Below, one piece after another: positions 8,396-18,355 of a DNA stretch of 64,000 nucleotides. The DNA comes from VRUE01 sp044867645 (GTDB lineage Bacteria; Actinomycetota; Thermoleophilia; Solirubrobacterales; 70-9). The stretch is from NCBI GenBank assembly GCA_044867645.1, contig JBIOVI010000042.1, positions 1 through 64,000 of the forward strand. Direction: 5' to 3'. A model generated the notes under the pieces. It made no database searches. It saw only the letters and a list, made by a program, of their open reading frames with translations, and was not told where the DNA came from. The position numbers and the translations under genes were made by a program. The first letter of the stretch is position 1, and each line of letters begins with the position of its first letter.

Positions 8396-8401
8396 TAGAG
8401 T
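8396..8401 (+). promoter_or_regulatory. -10 hexamer of leaderless promoter
   Basis: TAGAGT ends seven bases before the ATG at 8409. It decides that start against an in-frame ATG 30 bp upstream, which would lie in the promoter. Confidence 0.45.
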
Positions 8402-8408
8402 GCCGGCG

Positions 8409-8852
8409 ATGCGGGGAACGAAAGCAGAGGCGTTCGTTGTCCTCGGCCTGCGGTTGATGGCGGTCAGCTTCGCGGTCGTCGGCATCCTCTTCATCGCCGT
8501 TCCCAGCGGCGTTCTCGACACGATCTCCGACCTCGGCGACTCGATCGGGGACTTCGCCCGCGCCCCCCACGGCGAGGAGCAGCTCTGGCTGGCGCTCGCC
8601 TTCGCCTACATGGTCGTGATCACCGGCATCTGCGCGGTCGCCCAGGCCGACGTCGTCCGCTACCGGCCTTTCCTCCTCGTGCTGGCGGCGGGTAAGACCG
8701 CGTCCTCGCTTGGCTCGCTGGGCTTCTACCTCTTCGACCAGGACGTCTTCATCTACCTGCTCAACTTCCTGGTCGACGGCTTTCTCGCCCTGGCGGCGTT
8801 GTGGCTCTGGTCTCTGGCAGGCCGCATCGACCGGCCCGTCGCCCCCGGCTGA
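8409..8852 (+). CDS. Four-helix integral membrane protein, unknown function
   Basis: A 147-residue protein with four predicted membrane helices. They are near residues 11-32 (GLRLMAVSFAVVGILFIAVP), 60-80, 85-105 (RYRPFLLVLAAGKTASSLGS) and 112-135 (IYLLNFLVDGFLALAALWLW). A short acidic loop containing DLGDSIGDFARAPHGEEQLW sits between helices 1 and 2. I recognise no enzymatic motif. The next gene, a GMC oxidoreductase, starts 15 bp downstream on the same strand, so they probably share a transcript, and the membrane protein could be its partner. Confidence 0.7.
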   Translation: MRGTKAEAFVVLGLRLMAVSFAVVGILFIAVPSGVLDTISDLGDSIGDFARAPHGEEQLWLALAFAYMVVITGICAVAQADVVRYRPFLLVLAAGKTASSLGSLGFYLFDQDVFIYLLNFLVDGFLALAALWLWSLAGRIDRPVAPG

Positions 8853-8867
8853 CAGCGCCCGCCGGGG

Positions 8868-10754
8868 TTGTCGACCGCCGAGCAACGCACCTTGAGCGCG
8901 ATCTGCGAGGCGATGGCCCCCGCCCTCGACGGTCTGCCCGCCGCCGAGCGCGAGGTGAACGTCTCCGGCCCGGTCTCCGAGTTCCTCACCTCGCTCTCGC
9001 CACGACTGCTGGTCCGGATCAGGCTCGGGCTGCGGGTATTCGAGTGGCTGCCGTTTCCCTGGCGATTCAGCCACCTCGACGCAGCCGCCCGCGAGGACTT
9101 CCTGCGGCGCATGGAGCGTTCCCGCTTCGGCCTCCACCACGAGCTGCTGCTTATGGCCAAGACCTTCACGACGATCGGCTACGCGGTCGACCCCCGGGTC
9201 GAGCAGCGGCTCGGCCTCGAGACCGCCTGCCGTCTCGCTGACGGCTCGCTGCCCGAGCCCGCCGGTCCCCTGGGCGACACCGCTCCCGCCGGGGAGGGAG
9301 AGGAATGCGACGTCGTCATCGTCGGCTCGGGCGCGGGCGGAGCAGTCGCGGCGGCGACCCTGGCCGAGGCGGGCCTCGACGTAATCGTCCTCGAGGCCGG
9401 CGACCGCTACGACCGCGACAGCTACCCGAGCGACCCGCTGGACGCGATCGCCTCGCTCTACCGCGATGGCGGCCTGACGATCGCCGAGGGCCGACCACCG
9501 ATTCCGGTGCCGGTCGGCAGGACCGTGGGCGGCACGACCGTGGTCAACTCCGGCACCTGCTTCCGCGCCCCCGACACGGTGCTCGACCACTGGCGCGATC
9601 GCTACGGCATTGGCTGGGCTGGCGAGCTCGCGCCCGACTTCGCCGAGGCCGAGGAGTTCCTGCGCGTTACCCCGCTCGATCCGGAGCGGATGGGGCGCAA
9701 CGGGCAACTGGCGATGGAGGGAGCGCGGGCGCTTGGCGCGGGCGGTGGCCCGATCTCCCGCAACGCCGGCAACTGCGTGCAGTGCAGCTCCTGCCCCTTT
9801 GGCTGCGCGATCGATGCCAAGCGCGGGATGAACGTCAGCTACCTGCCGCGTGCCGTCGCGGCCGGGGCACGCCTGCGCACCGGGGTCGAGGTGCGGCGCG
9901 TCAGCGTCGCGGCCGGCCGGGCGACGGGCGTGCAAAGCGTGGCTACCGATACCGGTAGCGCCAACGGCACTCGCCGGCCCTACTCAGTGAGCGCCCGCCT
10001 CGGGACCGTCGTCGCCGGTGGGGCGATGGGCACCCCGGAGCTGCTGCTGCGCTCCGGGCTGGGCGGCCACCAGGTCGGCCGCAACCTCCATATCCACCCA
10101 GCCTGCTGGGTCGGTGCGCGCTACGAGGAGGAGGTGCGCGGCTGGGAGGGCGTGATGCAGAGCTACTACGTCGACGAGTGGGAGCCGCAGCGCATCCTGC
10201 TCGAGGCGACCTTCACGCCGCTGCCCTTCGGCGGGGCCTGGCTGTTGGGCTCAGGGCGCGAGCACCAGGAAGCGATCCTCGGCTTCGACCGGATGGGCTC
10301 GATCGGCGTCCACCTCTCCGACGAGTCCGCTGGTCGCGTCGGGGTCACCGGCAATGGCTCGCTGCGAGTCAGCTATGCGCTGAGCACCGAGGACGCGAAG
10401 CGCCTCGCCTTCGGCATCGCCCGCGCCGCCGAGCTCCACTTCGCGGCTGGCGCGTCCGAGGTCTATCCCAACATCGCCGGCATCCCAGTTCTGCGTCCCC
10501 ACGACCTCGCCTCCTTTGAGACGACCGCCATCAAGCCCTCGCAGCTGCGCCTCGAGGCCTTCCATCCGATGGGGACGGCGAGGATTTCCGCCAACACGGG
10601 AGAGGGCGTCTGCGCCGCCGACGGCTCGGTCAACGGCGTCGAGGGCCTCTACGTCGCCGATGCCTCCCTATTTCCCACTTCGGTCGGGGTTAACCCGATG
10701 ATGACGGTCATTGCTTTTGCGAAAAAGGTGGCAGACGGGCTCATACCGGCGTAG
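8868..10754 (+). CDS. GMC-family FAD oxidoreductase (long-chain alcohol oxidase type)
   Basis: The 628-residue protein combines an N-terminal helical domain (residues about 1-110) with a GMC flavoenzyme core, the layout of long-chain fatty alcohol oxidases. The Rossmann motif VVIVGSGAGGAVAAATLAEA is near residue 146, the cysteine-rich NCVQCSSCPFGCAIDAKRG near residue 302, and the active-site/C-terminal FHPMGTARIS and LYVADASLFPTSVGVNP near the end. It likely oxidises an alcohol or sterol-like substrate. The TTG start follows GCCGGGG, and I prefer it because it keeps the whole N-terminal domain. Substrate unknown. Confidence 0.85.
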   Translation: MSTAEQRTLSAICEAMAPALDGLPAAEREVNVSGPVSEFLTSLSPRLLVRIRLGLRVFEWLPFPWRFSHLDAAAREDFLRRMERSRFGLHHELLLMAKTFTTIGYAVDPRVEQRLGLETACRLADGSLPEPAGPLGDTAPAGEGEECDVVIVGSGAGGAVAAATLAEAGLDVIVLEAGDRYDRDSYPSDPLDAIASLYRDGGLTIAEGRPPIPVPVGRTVGGTTVVNSGTCFRAPDTVLDHWRDRYGIGWAGELAPDFAEAEEFLRVTPLDPERMGRNGQLAMEGARALGAGGGPISRNAGNCVQCSSCPFGCAIDAKRGMNVSYLPRAVAAGARLRTGVEVRRVSVAAGRATGVQSVATDTGSANGTRRPYSVSARLGTVVAGGAMGTPELLLRSGLGGHQVGRNLHIHPACWVGARYEEEVRGWEGVMQSYYVDEWEPQRILLEATFTPLPFGGAWLLGSGREHQEAILGFDRMGSIGVHLSDESAGRVGVTGNGSLRVSYALSTEDAKRLAFGIARAAELHFAAGASEVYPNIAGIPVLRPHDLASFETTAIKPSQLRLEAFHPMGTARISANTGEGVCAADGSVNGVEGLYVADASLFPTSVGVNPMMTVIAFAKKVADGLIPA

Positions 10755-10856
10755 GGCGTTGTCCTCGGTCGGCCGCCTTCGGGTCACGCACCGGTAGTGC
10801 GCTCCCCTCGACGACCTCCCTGCGTCCTAGCCCTACTTGGTCTGAGCCCGTCTGGC

Positions 10857-11465
10857 TTAGTTCGTTGGAGGAGGCGGGGGCGGAGGCGGTTGGCTCTGGG
10901 ATGGAGGTGGCTGCTGCCCCGGAGGCGGTGGAGGCGGAGGGGGTCCACCGGCGGGTGGCTGGCCGCCACCCCCGCCGCCGCCCGAAAGCCGGTCGGCGGC
11001 GTCGCCGAAGGTTGCGCCTTCCTCGCGCATCGCGCTGTAGCCGCCGTAGGCGATACCGGCCGCGGCGATCAGGCTGAGGAAGATGCCGAGCTTGAGCGTG
11101 ATGTCCACGGAGACGCCCGCGATGGCGTCGCTGCCCGGTGGATCGACGATCCGGTAGAGGATCAGCAGCACGGCGAGGCCACCCAGCCCCGCCACAATCG
11201 CGTTCATCGATACCGGTGGCTCGAGATCGGCGTCGGTGAGGCGAATGACGGCCACGGCGAGAGCCACGACGATCGCCAGCATCAGGAAGAGCGGGATCAC
11301 GTCGAGCGCGTCCCAAGCGCTGCCGCCACCCCCTTCGATGCTGCCGGAGAAGCCGGGGACGCCCGAGACCTTGGCGCCGAACCAGTCGAAGAACATGAAT
11401 ATGAAGAGGAGGATCGCGGAGACCGCGGAGACCTTCTCCCCCGTGCTCAACCTGTCAGCTTCCAT
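10857..11465 (-). CDS. Four-helix membrane protein with proline-rich tail
   Basis: A 202-residue protein with hydrophobic segments near residues 12-30, 55-75, 85-105 and 125-145. After an amphipathic stretch (MREEGATFGDAADRL) the chain ends in about 45 residues of almost only Gly, Pro and Gln, the type of flexible cytoplasmic or surface tail seen in many actinobacterial membrane proteins. It starts at an ATG with GGAGG about six to ten bases upstream. It lies 38 bp downstream of folD. Function unknown. Confidence 0.7.
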   Translation of the reverse strand: MEADRLSTGEKVSAVSAILLFIFMFFDWFGAKVSGVPGFSGSIEGGGGSAWDALDVIPLFLMLAIVVALAVAVIRLTDADLEPPVSMNAIVAGLGGLAVLLILYRIVDPPGSDAIAGVSVDITLKLGIFLSLIAAAGIAYGGYSAMREEGATFGDAADRLSGGGGGGGQPPAGGPPPPPPPPGQQPPPSQSQPPPPPPPPTN

Positions 11466-11503
11466 CTACACATCCCTCCGAGGAGTAGGGGTCGAACCCG
11501 ACC

Positions 11504-12361
11504 CTACACCCGGGCTCGGGCGGCAGCCAACGTATTTACGAGCAGCATTGCGATCGTCATCGGACCGACGCCGCCGGGGACGGGCGTGATCGCCGCCGCC
11601 AGCTCAACAGCGGCCTCGAAGTCGACGTCGCCGCGGAGCCCCTCCGCGGTGCGGTTCACACCGACGTCGATAATCACCGCGCCGGGCTTGATCGCCTCGG
11701 CGCCGAGCAGGTGCGGAACGCCGACCGCCGCAACCAGCACGTCGGCGCGCCGGCAGATCGCGGCGAGGTCGCGGCTGCGCGAGTGGCAGCTGGTCACCGT
11801 CGCGTTTGCACCAAGCAGCAGCCGGGCGATCGGCACGCCGACGAGCTTCGAGCGGCCGACCACCACCGCTTCGGCGCCTTCCAGCTCCACATCCTCTTGG
11901 CGCAACAGCTCCATCACCCCGGTGGGCGTGCACGGGACTAGCCCCGGCATGCCGTGCGCGAGCAGCCCCGCGTTCACGGGGGTCAATCCGTCGACGTCCT
12001 TCGCCGGGTCGAGTGCCGCGACGACTCGATCGGGGTCGATCTGGTCGGGGACCGGTAGCTGGACGAGGATGCCGTCCACCTCATCGTCGCGACCCAGCTC
12101 GTCGACCAGCCGGAGCAGCTCGTCCTCGCTCGTCGTGGCCGGCAGGTCGTGGTTGAAGGAGCGCATCCCGGCCTCCTCGCAGGCGCGGTGCTTGTTGCGC
12201 ACGTAGACCTGCGAGGCCGGGTCCTCGCCGACGAGCACGGTCGCCAGGCCTGGCGACCGCCCCCCCGCCGCGACCAGCTCGGCGACTTCGGCCCGCACCC
12301 GCTCGCGCACCGTCGCGGCGACCGCCTTGCCGTCTATGAGCCGTGCTGCCAGCGCGCTCAC
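11504..12361 (-). CDS. folD: Methylenetetrahydrofolate dehydrogenase/cyclohydrolase
   Basis: FolD interconverts 5,10-methylene-, methenyl- and 10-formyl-tetrahydrofolate with NADP. The 285-residue protein contains the catalytic YVRNKHRACEEAG, DGILVQLPVPDQI and VDGLTPVNAG signatures. PCTPTGVMELL and the cofactor loop VVGRSKLVGVPIARLLL follow, and the end is PVPGGVGPMTIAMLLVNT. The GTG start overlaps the stop of pcrA by four bases, so the two are co-translated. Confidence 0.95.
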   Translation of the reverse strand: MSALAARLIDGKAVAATVRERVRAEVAELVAAGGRSPGLATVLVGEDPASQVYVRNKHRACEEAGMRSFNHDLPATTSEDELLRLVDELGRDDEVDGILVQLPVPDQIDPDRVVAALDPAKDVDGLTPVNAGLLAHGMPGLVPCTPTGVMELLRQEDVELEGAEAVVVGRSKLVGVPIARLLLGANATVTSCHSRSRDLAAICRRADVLVAAVGVPHLLGAEAIKPGAVIIDVGVNRTAEGLRGDVDFEAAVELAAAITPVPGGVGPMTIAMLLVNTLAAARARV

Positions 12362-14625
12362 CGCCTGCGGATCGGCGCGTAGTCGGCCATCAGCTTGCGC
12401 TCCGCGCCATCCCCCGAGAAGCGGACGACGACGACCCCACCGGGCTCAACCGCGGTGACGACCCCATCGCCGAAGCTCGCATGCACGACGTCGTCCCCGG
12501 TCTGCAGCGCCAGTGCCGCGCCGGGATCGACCGGGGCCGCGGCTCCAACCGAGGTCTCCGTCCCCCAACCGGTTCCGAGACTTGGGGCGCTGGAATGGCG
12601 CTCGGTCAGCTCCTCGGGCAGCTCGTCGACGAAGCGCGAAGGGAGGTTGCGCTCGGCGCGGCCGAACAGCCGTCGTTCCCGGGTCCAGGTCATGTAGAGG
12701 CGACGGCGAGCGCGGGTAATGCCGACGTAGCAGAGGCGGCGCTCCTCCTCCTCGCCCCCCTCTTCCAGGGCTTTCATATGCGGGAACGAGCCGTCCTCGC
12801 AACCGACGATGAAGACGGTCTCGTACTCGAGGCCCTTGGCGTTGTGCAGGGTCATCAGGGTGATCGCCGACTCGTCGCGTAGCCCATCCTGCTCGGTGTA
12901 AAGGGAGATCTGCTGCAGGAACTCCTCCAGTGGCGAGAGGTCCCCCTCGCCCTCCAGCTCGCGGTTGACGTCGAACTCGGCCGCGACCCCGACCAGCTCC
13001 TCCAGGTTCTCCGCCCGCCCCTCGGCCTCCACCGTCCGCTCCGCCGCGAGCGCGTCGAGATAGCCGCTCTCGCGCAGCACCGCCTCCAGCAGCTCGGCTA
13101 CCGGGGCCGAGTCGGCCCTCGCTCGAAGTCCCTCCATCGTCTCTTGGAAGCGAGAAACCGCCTTGATCGCCGCCGCCCCCAGGCCCGGCACCTCCTCGAC
13201 CCGGCCGGCGACCTCCCAGATCGGCAGCCCGGTCGTGTTGGCGTGCGCGGCTAGGCGTCCCTGGCTGGTTTTGCCGATCCCGCGCCGCGGCGAGTTGACG
13301 ATCCGCGCGAAGGAGACCTGGTCCGCCGGGTTGATCAGCAGGCTGAGGTAGGCGACGGCATCCTTGATCTCCGCCCGCTCGTAGAACTTGGTGCCCCCAA
13401 TGACCTGGTAGGGCAGCTCGAAGCGGACCAGCGTGTCCTCGAGCACGCGACTCATCGCGTTGGTCCGGTAGAAGACGGCGACCTCCTCGCGCCGCACCCC
13501 CTCGTCCTCGCCGAGCCGCTCGATCTCCCCCGCCACCCAGCGCGCCTCCTCGTGCTCGTCGGAGAGCTCGCGCAGCTGTAGCGGCTCGCCGCCTGACAGT
13601 TCGGTCCAGAGCCGCTTCGGCCGCCGCTGTCGGTTGCGCTCGACCACCGCGTTGGCGGCGGAGAGGATCGTCTGGGTCGAGCGGTAGTTCTGCTCGAGCT
13701 TGACCACCGCTGCCTCGGGGAAGTCCTTCTCGAAATCGAGGATGTTGCGGATATCGGCGTGGCGGAAGCCGTACACCGACTGATCCTCGTCGCCGACCAC
13801 CATCAGGTTGCCGTGCTCGGAGGTGAGTAGCTGCAGGAGCCGGTACTGGGCGTGGTTGGTGTCCTGGTACTCATCGACGAGGACGTGGCGGAAGGTGCGG
13901 CGCCAGCGCTCTCGCACCTCCTCGAACAGCTCCAGCGCATTCACCGTGCGAACCAGCAGGTCGTCGAAGTCCATCGCGTTGGCCTCGAGCATCCGTTTCT
14001 CGTAGAGCCGGAAGGCCTCTGCCGTGGTTTCCTCGAAGACGCTGCCCTGCGATTGCGCGTAGGCCTCCGCATCGACGAGCTGGTTCTTCGCCCCGGAGAT
14101 CTGCGCGCGGATCGCCCGCGGCGGATAGCGCTTGGGGTCGACGTGAAGCTCCTCCATGCAGCGTTTGAGCATCCGCAGCGAATCGGACTCGTCGTAGATA
14201 GTGAAGCCGCGCGAGTAGCCGAGCCGCTCGGCGTCGGCGCGCAGCATGCGGGCGCACGCCGAGTGGAACGTCGTCACCCACATCGCCCGCGCCGAGCGGC
14301 CGACCAGAGTCTCGACCCGCTCGCGCATCTCGTTAGCCGCCTTGTTGGTGAAGGTGATCGCCAGGATCTCCCCCGGCCGCGCCGCGTCGGTGGCGAGCAG
14401 GTAGGCGATGCGATGAGTCAGGACCCTGGTCTTGCCGGAGCCGGCTCCTGCGAGGACCAGCAACGGCCCCTCGCCGTGTCGCACCGCCTCCTGCTGCGGC
14501 TCGTTGAGCCCCGCCAGCAGGCGCTCGGCCCGGTCGGCGCCGGGTTCGGTCGGCGCTCCCGCGGTCTCTTCCGGTGTGTCATTAGCCGCTTCCGTATCTG
14601 CCTCCTGAAGCATCGGGTCGAGCAT
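12358..14625 (-). CDS. pcrA: UvrD/PcrA-type 3'-5' DNA helicase
   Basis: A superfamily 1A helicase used in nucleotide excision repair and in clearing proteins from DNA. Motifs in order are LNEPQQEAVRHGEGPLLVLA, Walker A AGAGSGKT, VDEYQDTNHAQY (motif II), GDEDQSVYGFRHAD (III), LEQNYRST (IV) and ITLMTLHNAKGLEYETVFI (V). The C-terminus ends in a Tudor-like fold (HASFGDGVVTAV...RKLMADYAPIRRR), typical of PcrA. I take the first ATG giving about 755 residues, the family length; the frame is open much further upstream but there it is the shadow of cysE. No strong ribosome-binding site marks the start. Confidence 0.93.
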   Translation of the reverse strand: MLDPMLQEADTEAANDTPEETAGAPTEPGADRAERLLAGLNEPQQEAVRHGEGPLLVLAGAGSGKTRVLTHRIAYLLATDAARPGEILAITFTNKAANEMRERVETLVGRSARAMWVTTFHSACARMLRADAERLGYSRGFTIYDESDSLRMLKRCMEELHVDPKRYPPRAIRAQISGAKNQLVDAEAYAQSQGSVFEETTAEAFRLYEKRMLEANAMDFDDLLVRTVNALELFEEVRERWRRTFRHVLVDEYQDTNHAQYRLLQLLTSEHGNLMVVGDEDQSVYGFRHADIRNILDFEKDFPEAAVVKLEQNYRSTQTILSAANAVVERNRQRRPKRLWTELSGGEPLQLRELSDEHEEARWVAGEIERLGEDEGVRREEVAVFYRTNAMSRVLEDTLVRFELPYQVIGGTKFYERAEIKDAVAYLSLLINPADQVSFARIVNSPRRGIGKTSQGRLAAHANTTGLPIWEVAGRVEEVPGLGAAAIKAVSRFQETMEGLRARADSAPVAELLEAVLRESGYLDALAAERTVEAEGRAENLEELVGVAAEFDVNRELEGEGDLSPLEEFLQQISLYTEQDGLRDESAITLMTLHNAKGLEYETVFIVGCEDGSFPHMKALEEGGEEEERRLCYVGITRARRRLYMTWTRERRLFGRAERNLPSRFVDELPEELTERHSSAPSLGTGWGTETSVGAAAPVDPGAALALQTGDDVVHASFGDGVVTAVEPGGVVVVRFSGDGAERKLMADYAPIRRR

Positions 14626-14687
14626 AGAGAGAGAAGCGGCTAGCCCCTTGGCAAGTTTTCCTCCGTATAGCGCCGGAAAGTCGCCAC

Positions 14688-15412
14688 TCAGCCGCCGGCC
14701 GAGGAGCGGCCAGTGCGGGGTTGCGGCTCGGCGTCCTCTGCGGCGGACCCCTCGCCTCCGTCCAGCTCGGCAAGACGCTCCTCGAGCCTGGCGATCCGCT
14801 CCGAGAGCGTCTTGATCGCCTCGGCGATCGGGTCGGGTAGATGGATCCAGTCGGCGTCCGGACCCTCGGGTCGCCGGCCCTCGACCTTGACCGGGTGGCC
14901 GGGATTGCCGACCACGGTCGAGCTCGGTGGCACGTCCTCGACGACGACCGTGTTGGCGCCGACCTTGGCGCCGTCGCCGACGGCGATCGGGCCGAGCAGC
15001 TTGGCGCCCGAGCCGACGGTCACGTTGTCGCCCAGCGTCGGATGACGCTTGCCGGGCTGGAATCCCGTGCCACCCAGCGTCACCCCCTGGTAAAGGGTGA
15101 CCCGCCTGCCGATTTCCGCCGTCTCGCCGATCACCACCCCCGAGCCGTGGTCGATGAAGAACTCGGGCCCGATCTTCGCCGCGGGGTGGATCTCGACCCC
15201 GGTGACCGCACGGCTGACGTAGGCGATCGCGCCGGGGGCCAGCGGCACGCCGGCGTCGCGCAGCGCGTGGGCGAACCGGTGTGCGAGCAACGCCTGGACC
15301 CCGGCCCAGCCGGTGAGGATCTCGAAGGTGGAGACGCCATGGGCCGCAGGGTCGCGATCCCGCGCCGCGGCCACGTCGGCCCGGATCTCTTGCGTCACTC
15401 GCTTCAGCAGCT

Positions 15413-15416
<4 letters not shown>
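14688..15416 (-). CDS. cysE: Serine O-acetyltransferase
   Basis: CysE makes O-acetylserine, the substrate of CysK. The 242-residue protein has an N-terminal helical domain (residues 1-70) and a left-handed beta helix with GVEIHPAAKIGPEFFIDHGSG and GETAEIGRRVTLYQGVTLGG. The catalytic histidine lies in GKRHPTLGDNV, and TVVVEDVPPSSTVVGNPG closes the helix. After the helix comes an atypical tail of about 60 residues with a short coiled coil (IKTLSERIARLEERLAELDG). The ATG overlaps the cysK stop by four bases, so the two enzymes are made together and may form the cysteine synthase complex. Confidence 0.94.
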
Positions 15417-16342
<926 letters not shown>

Positions 16343-16391
16343 TGTCCTCGCGGACTCACGACTCGACCCTATCGCTGGTACGTCGCTTGGC

Positions 16392-17243
16392 TCACGAGAG
16401 GGTATGGCGATGCAATAGATGTCGGACGATCCCGTCCTCGTCGTTGGAGCGGACGATCTCCGTGGCTCTTTCCAGCACCTCAGGATGTGCATTTGCCGGG
16501 GCGATGCTGTGAGTCGCGACGGCGAACATCGATAGGTCGTTGAGGTGGTCGCCACAGGCGACGACATCGACATCCTCATTCCCGCAGGCGGCAAGAAGAG
16601 CCAGGATCCCCGCTCCCTTCACCGCATCTCGATGCTGGACCGTGATTTCGGTCCAGCCGGGCCAATAGATGTTGGCCGCGCCGTGCACGATTGCCCCGTC
16701 GCCGACGGCCTCGCAAAGTCGCTCGCTCAGCGCCACGGCGTCGCTGTCGAGGGCGAAGGTGGTGATCTGCGCAACGTCCTTCTCCCGAGCGATCCCCAGC
16801 AGATCCTCGCAGGGCGCCAGTCGCGGATCGCGGTACTTCCGCTTCTCCTCCACGTACCACTCGGTCGATTCGTTCGTGCGCGAGCCGAAGTGGACACCGT
16901 CCTGCGTACCGTCCCACGAGGAGATCACAGGGTCGTTGCCGCTCTCGAGTATCAGGCCCACCGCGGCGCAGGCCTCGGCTCTGGAGAGAACGTTGCTGAC
17001 CAGGTGGCGACCGCTCTCCATCTCCGAGACGAATGCCCCGTTCAGCTCGATCACCGGCAGGCGAAGGCGGACACCAGAGAGCAGCGCACGCATGCCAGGC
17101 ATGCCGCGCGCGCTGGCGACCGTCAGGTTCACATCGGCGTCCAAGAGCTGGTTGAGCCCGCGCTGAGCGAACTCGCTGAGCGTCCCGTCGGAGCGCAGCA
17201 GGGTTCCGTCCAGGTCGCAGACGTAGACCTGCGAATCGGCCAT
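16392..17243 (-). CDS. HAD-superfamily phosphatase (Cof type)
   Basis: A 283-residue type IIB HAD hydrolase. Motif I is CDLDGTLLRSD at the N-terminus, with the nucleophile and acid/base Asp pair; motif II is LTVASAR. A large cap domain follows, with YWPGWTEITVQHRDAVKGAG carrying the motif III lysine region, and CGDHLNDLSMFAVA is motif IV. Relatives act on sugar phosphates, pyridoxal phosphate or nucleotides, and the substrate cannot be called from sequence. A GTG six codons upstream is an alternative start. It lies between the Rrf2 regulator and cysK on the same strand. Confidence 0.85.
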   Translation of the reverse strand: MADSQVYVCDLDGTLLRSDGTLSEFAQRGLNQLLDADVNLTVASARGMPGMRALLSGVRLRLPVIELNGAFVSEMESGRHLVSNVLSRAEACAAVGLILESGNDPVISSWDGTQDGVHFGSRTNESTEWYVEEKRKYRDPRLAPCEDLLGIAREKDVAQITTFALDSDAVALSERLCEAVGDGAIVHGAANIYWPGWTEITVQHRDAVKGAGILALLAACGNEDVDVVACGDHLNDLSMFAVATHSIAPANAHPEVLERATEIVRSNDEDGIVRHLLHRHTLS

Positions 17244-17285
17244 TTGCTCATCTCGGCTCACGAAGAAATGGCCCGAATACGGGGT

Positions 17286-17684
17286 TCAGATGAAGTACAT
17301 CCCGGAGCCAGCCTCCTCGGCCTCGCGGCGGGCGACTTCGGCGATCGTCGTTTGGCCGAAGACCTTGCGCAGCGCGGCGACGCCCTCGGCCCAGATGCCG
17401 CCTGCCTCGTCCGCCTCCTGGCCGACTTTGCCGTCGAGGGCCTGGACTACCTCCAGCACGCTGATCTCGTCGGCGGGGCGGGCGAGCGTGTAACCGCCTT
17501 TCATGCCGCGGTGGCTGGTCAGCAACCCGGCCCGGCGCAGAGTTGAGAAGAGCTGCTCGAGGAACTGCTCGGGGATGCCTCGTCGCTCGGCCAGCTCCTT
17601 GATCGGCACCGGCCTCTCACCCGAGCGAGCCAGCTCCGCCATCGCGACGACCGCATAGCGGGACTTCGAGGTGATGGAAATCAC
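17286..17684 (-). CDS. Rrf2-family transcriptional regulator lacking cysteines
   Basis: The 132-residue protein is a winged-helix Rrf2 regulator: ITSKSRYAVVAMAEL, VPIKELAERRGIPEQFLEQL (helix-turn-helix), LLTSHRGMKGGYTLARP (wing) and SVLEVVQALDG. The start is GTG with AGAAAGG at proper spacing. It contains no cysteine at all, so it cannot hold the Fe-S cluster of IscR, NsrR or RirA. In this it resembles CymR, the cysteine-metabolism repressor that acts with CysK in Firmicutes. With HAD, cysK and cysE directly downstream, a role in cysteine control is a reasonable inference. Confidence 0.85.
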   Translation of the reverse strand: MISITSKSRYAVVAMAELARSGERPVPIKELAERRGIPEQFLEQLFSTLRRAGLLTSHRGMKGGYTLARPADEISVLEVVQALDGKVGQEADEAGGIWAEGVAALRKVFGQTTIAEVARREAEEAGSGMYFI

Positions 17685-17722
17685 AAGAGCCTTTCTACCG
17701 CACGACGCGGACCCCGCTGGGT

Positions 17723-17728
17723 TAGGAT
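17723..17728 (+). promoter_or_regulatory. -10 hexamer of leaderless promoter for the NarL-type regulator
   Basis: TAGGAT ends six bases before the TTG at 17735, inside the 50-bp divergent gap shared with the Rrf2 gene. Confidence 0.45.
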
Positions 17729-17734
17729 CGGCTC

Positions 17735-18355
17735 TTGGGCTCCGTCCGCCCACACTGCCTGGTTATCGATTCTCATCCGCTGGTCCGGCTGGGCGTGCGC
17801 CAGGTGCTCGCGAGCGATTTCGAGATTCACGAAAGCGAGAGCCGCGACGAGGCGATCGGCTTGATCCACGACATCGGCAGCGTCGATGTCGCGATCGTCG
17901 ATCTAAGGCGGGGACCGGTCGGAGACGAAATCCTGCCTGGGCACGATGCAATCCGAGCGCTGCGCAAGACCGCGCCGGGGATGGGGATAGTCGCCCACGG
18001 CGAGCGTCCCGAGCGCCATCTCGCCTCGGCCGCCCTGCAGGCGGGCGCCAGCGCTTACGTCGCACGCACCGCGGGGGCCGAAGAGCTGGCCAAGGCCGCC
18101 TGGGCGGCACTCGAGCAGGAGCGGTTCGTCGATCCGGCCGTCCCCCCTACCGGCAGCCGGGGGAAGCTGACGCGGCGCCAGCGCGAGATCTTGCAGCTGC
18201 TCGCCGATGGCGGCTCCACCGCCGTCGCGGCACGCGAACTGGGGCTCAGCGAGGAAACGATCAAGACCCACACCAAGAACACCCTTGCCCGTCTCGGTGC
18301 GAGAAACAGAACTCACGCCGTCGCGATAGCGCTGCGTGAGTCGTTGATCGAGTAG
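17735..18355 (+). CDS. NarL/FixJ-type response regulator with degenerate receiver
   Basis: The 206 residues consist of a receiver-like domain (residues 1-125) and a LuxR helix-turn-helix (LTRRQREILQLLADGGSTAV, then ELGLSEETIKTHTKNTLARLGARNRTHAV). The receiver keeps an aspartate in VAIVDLRRG and ID near the start. The acidic pair is reduced, however, and the switch lysine of the usual GYLLK motif is replaced (SAYVARTAGAEEL), so phosphorylation may not be the input. No histidine kinase adjoins it. It converges on the HDOD-LuxR gene with no spacer between the stops. Confidence 0.8.
   Translation: MGSVRPHCLVIDSHPLVRLGVRQVLASDFEIHESESRDEAIGLIHDIGSVDVAIVDLRRGPVGDEILPGHDAIRALRKTAPGMGIVAHGERPERHLASAALQAGASAYVARTAGAEELAKAAWAALEQERFVDPAVPPTGSRGKLTRRQREILQLLADGGSTAVAARELGLSEETIKTHTKNTLARLGARNRTHAVAIALRESLIE

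Noticed and set aside
10755..10856. Gap between the convergent GMC oxidoreductase and membrane protein genes as a terminator
   Set aside because: No convincing hairpin with a T-run or conserved site was found there.
10857..10990. Purine/pyrimidine-biased GGAGG/GGCGG tandem stretch as a DNA repeat
   Set aside because: It encodes the Pro/Gly/Gln-rich tail of the membrane protein; codon repetition explains it.
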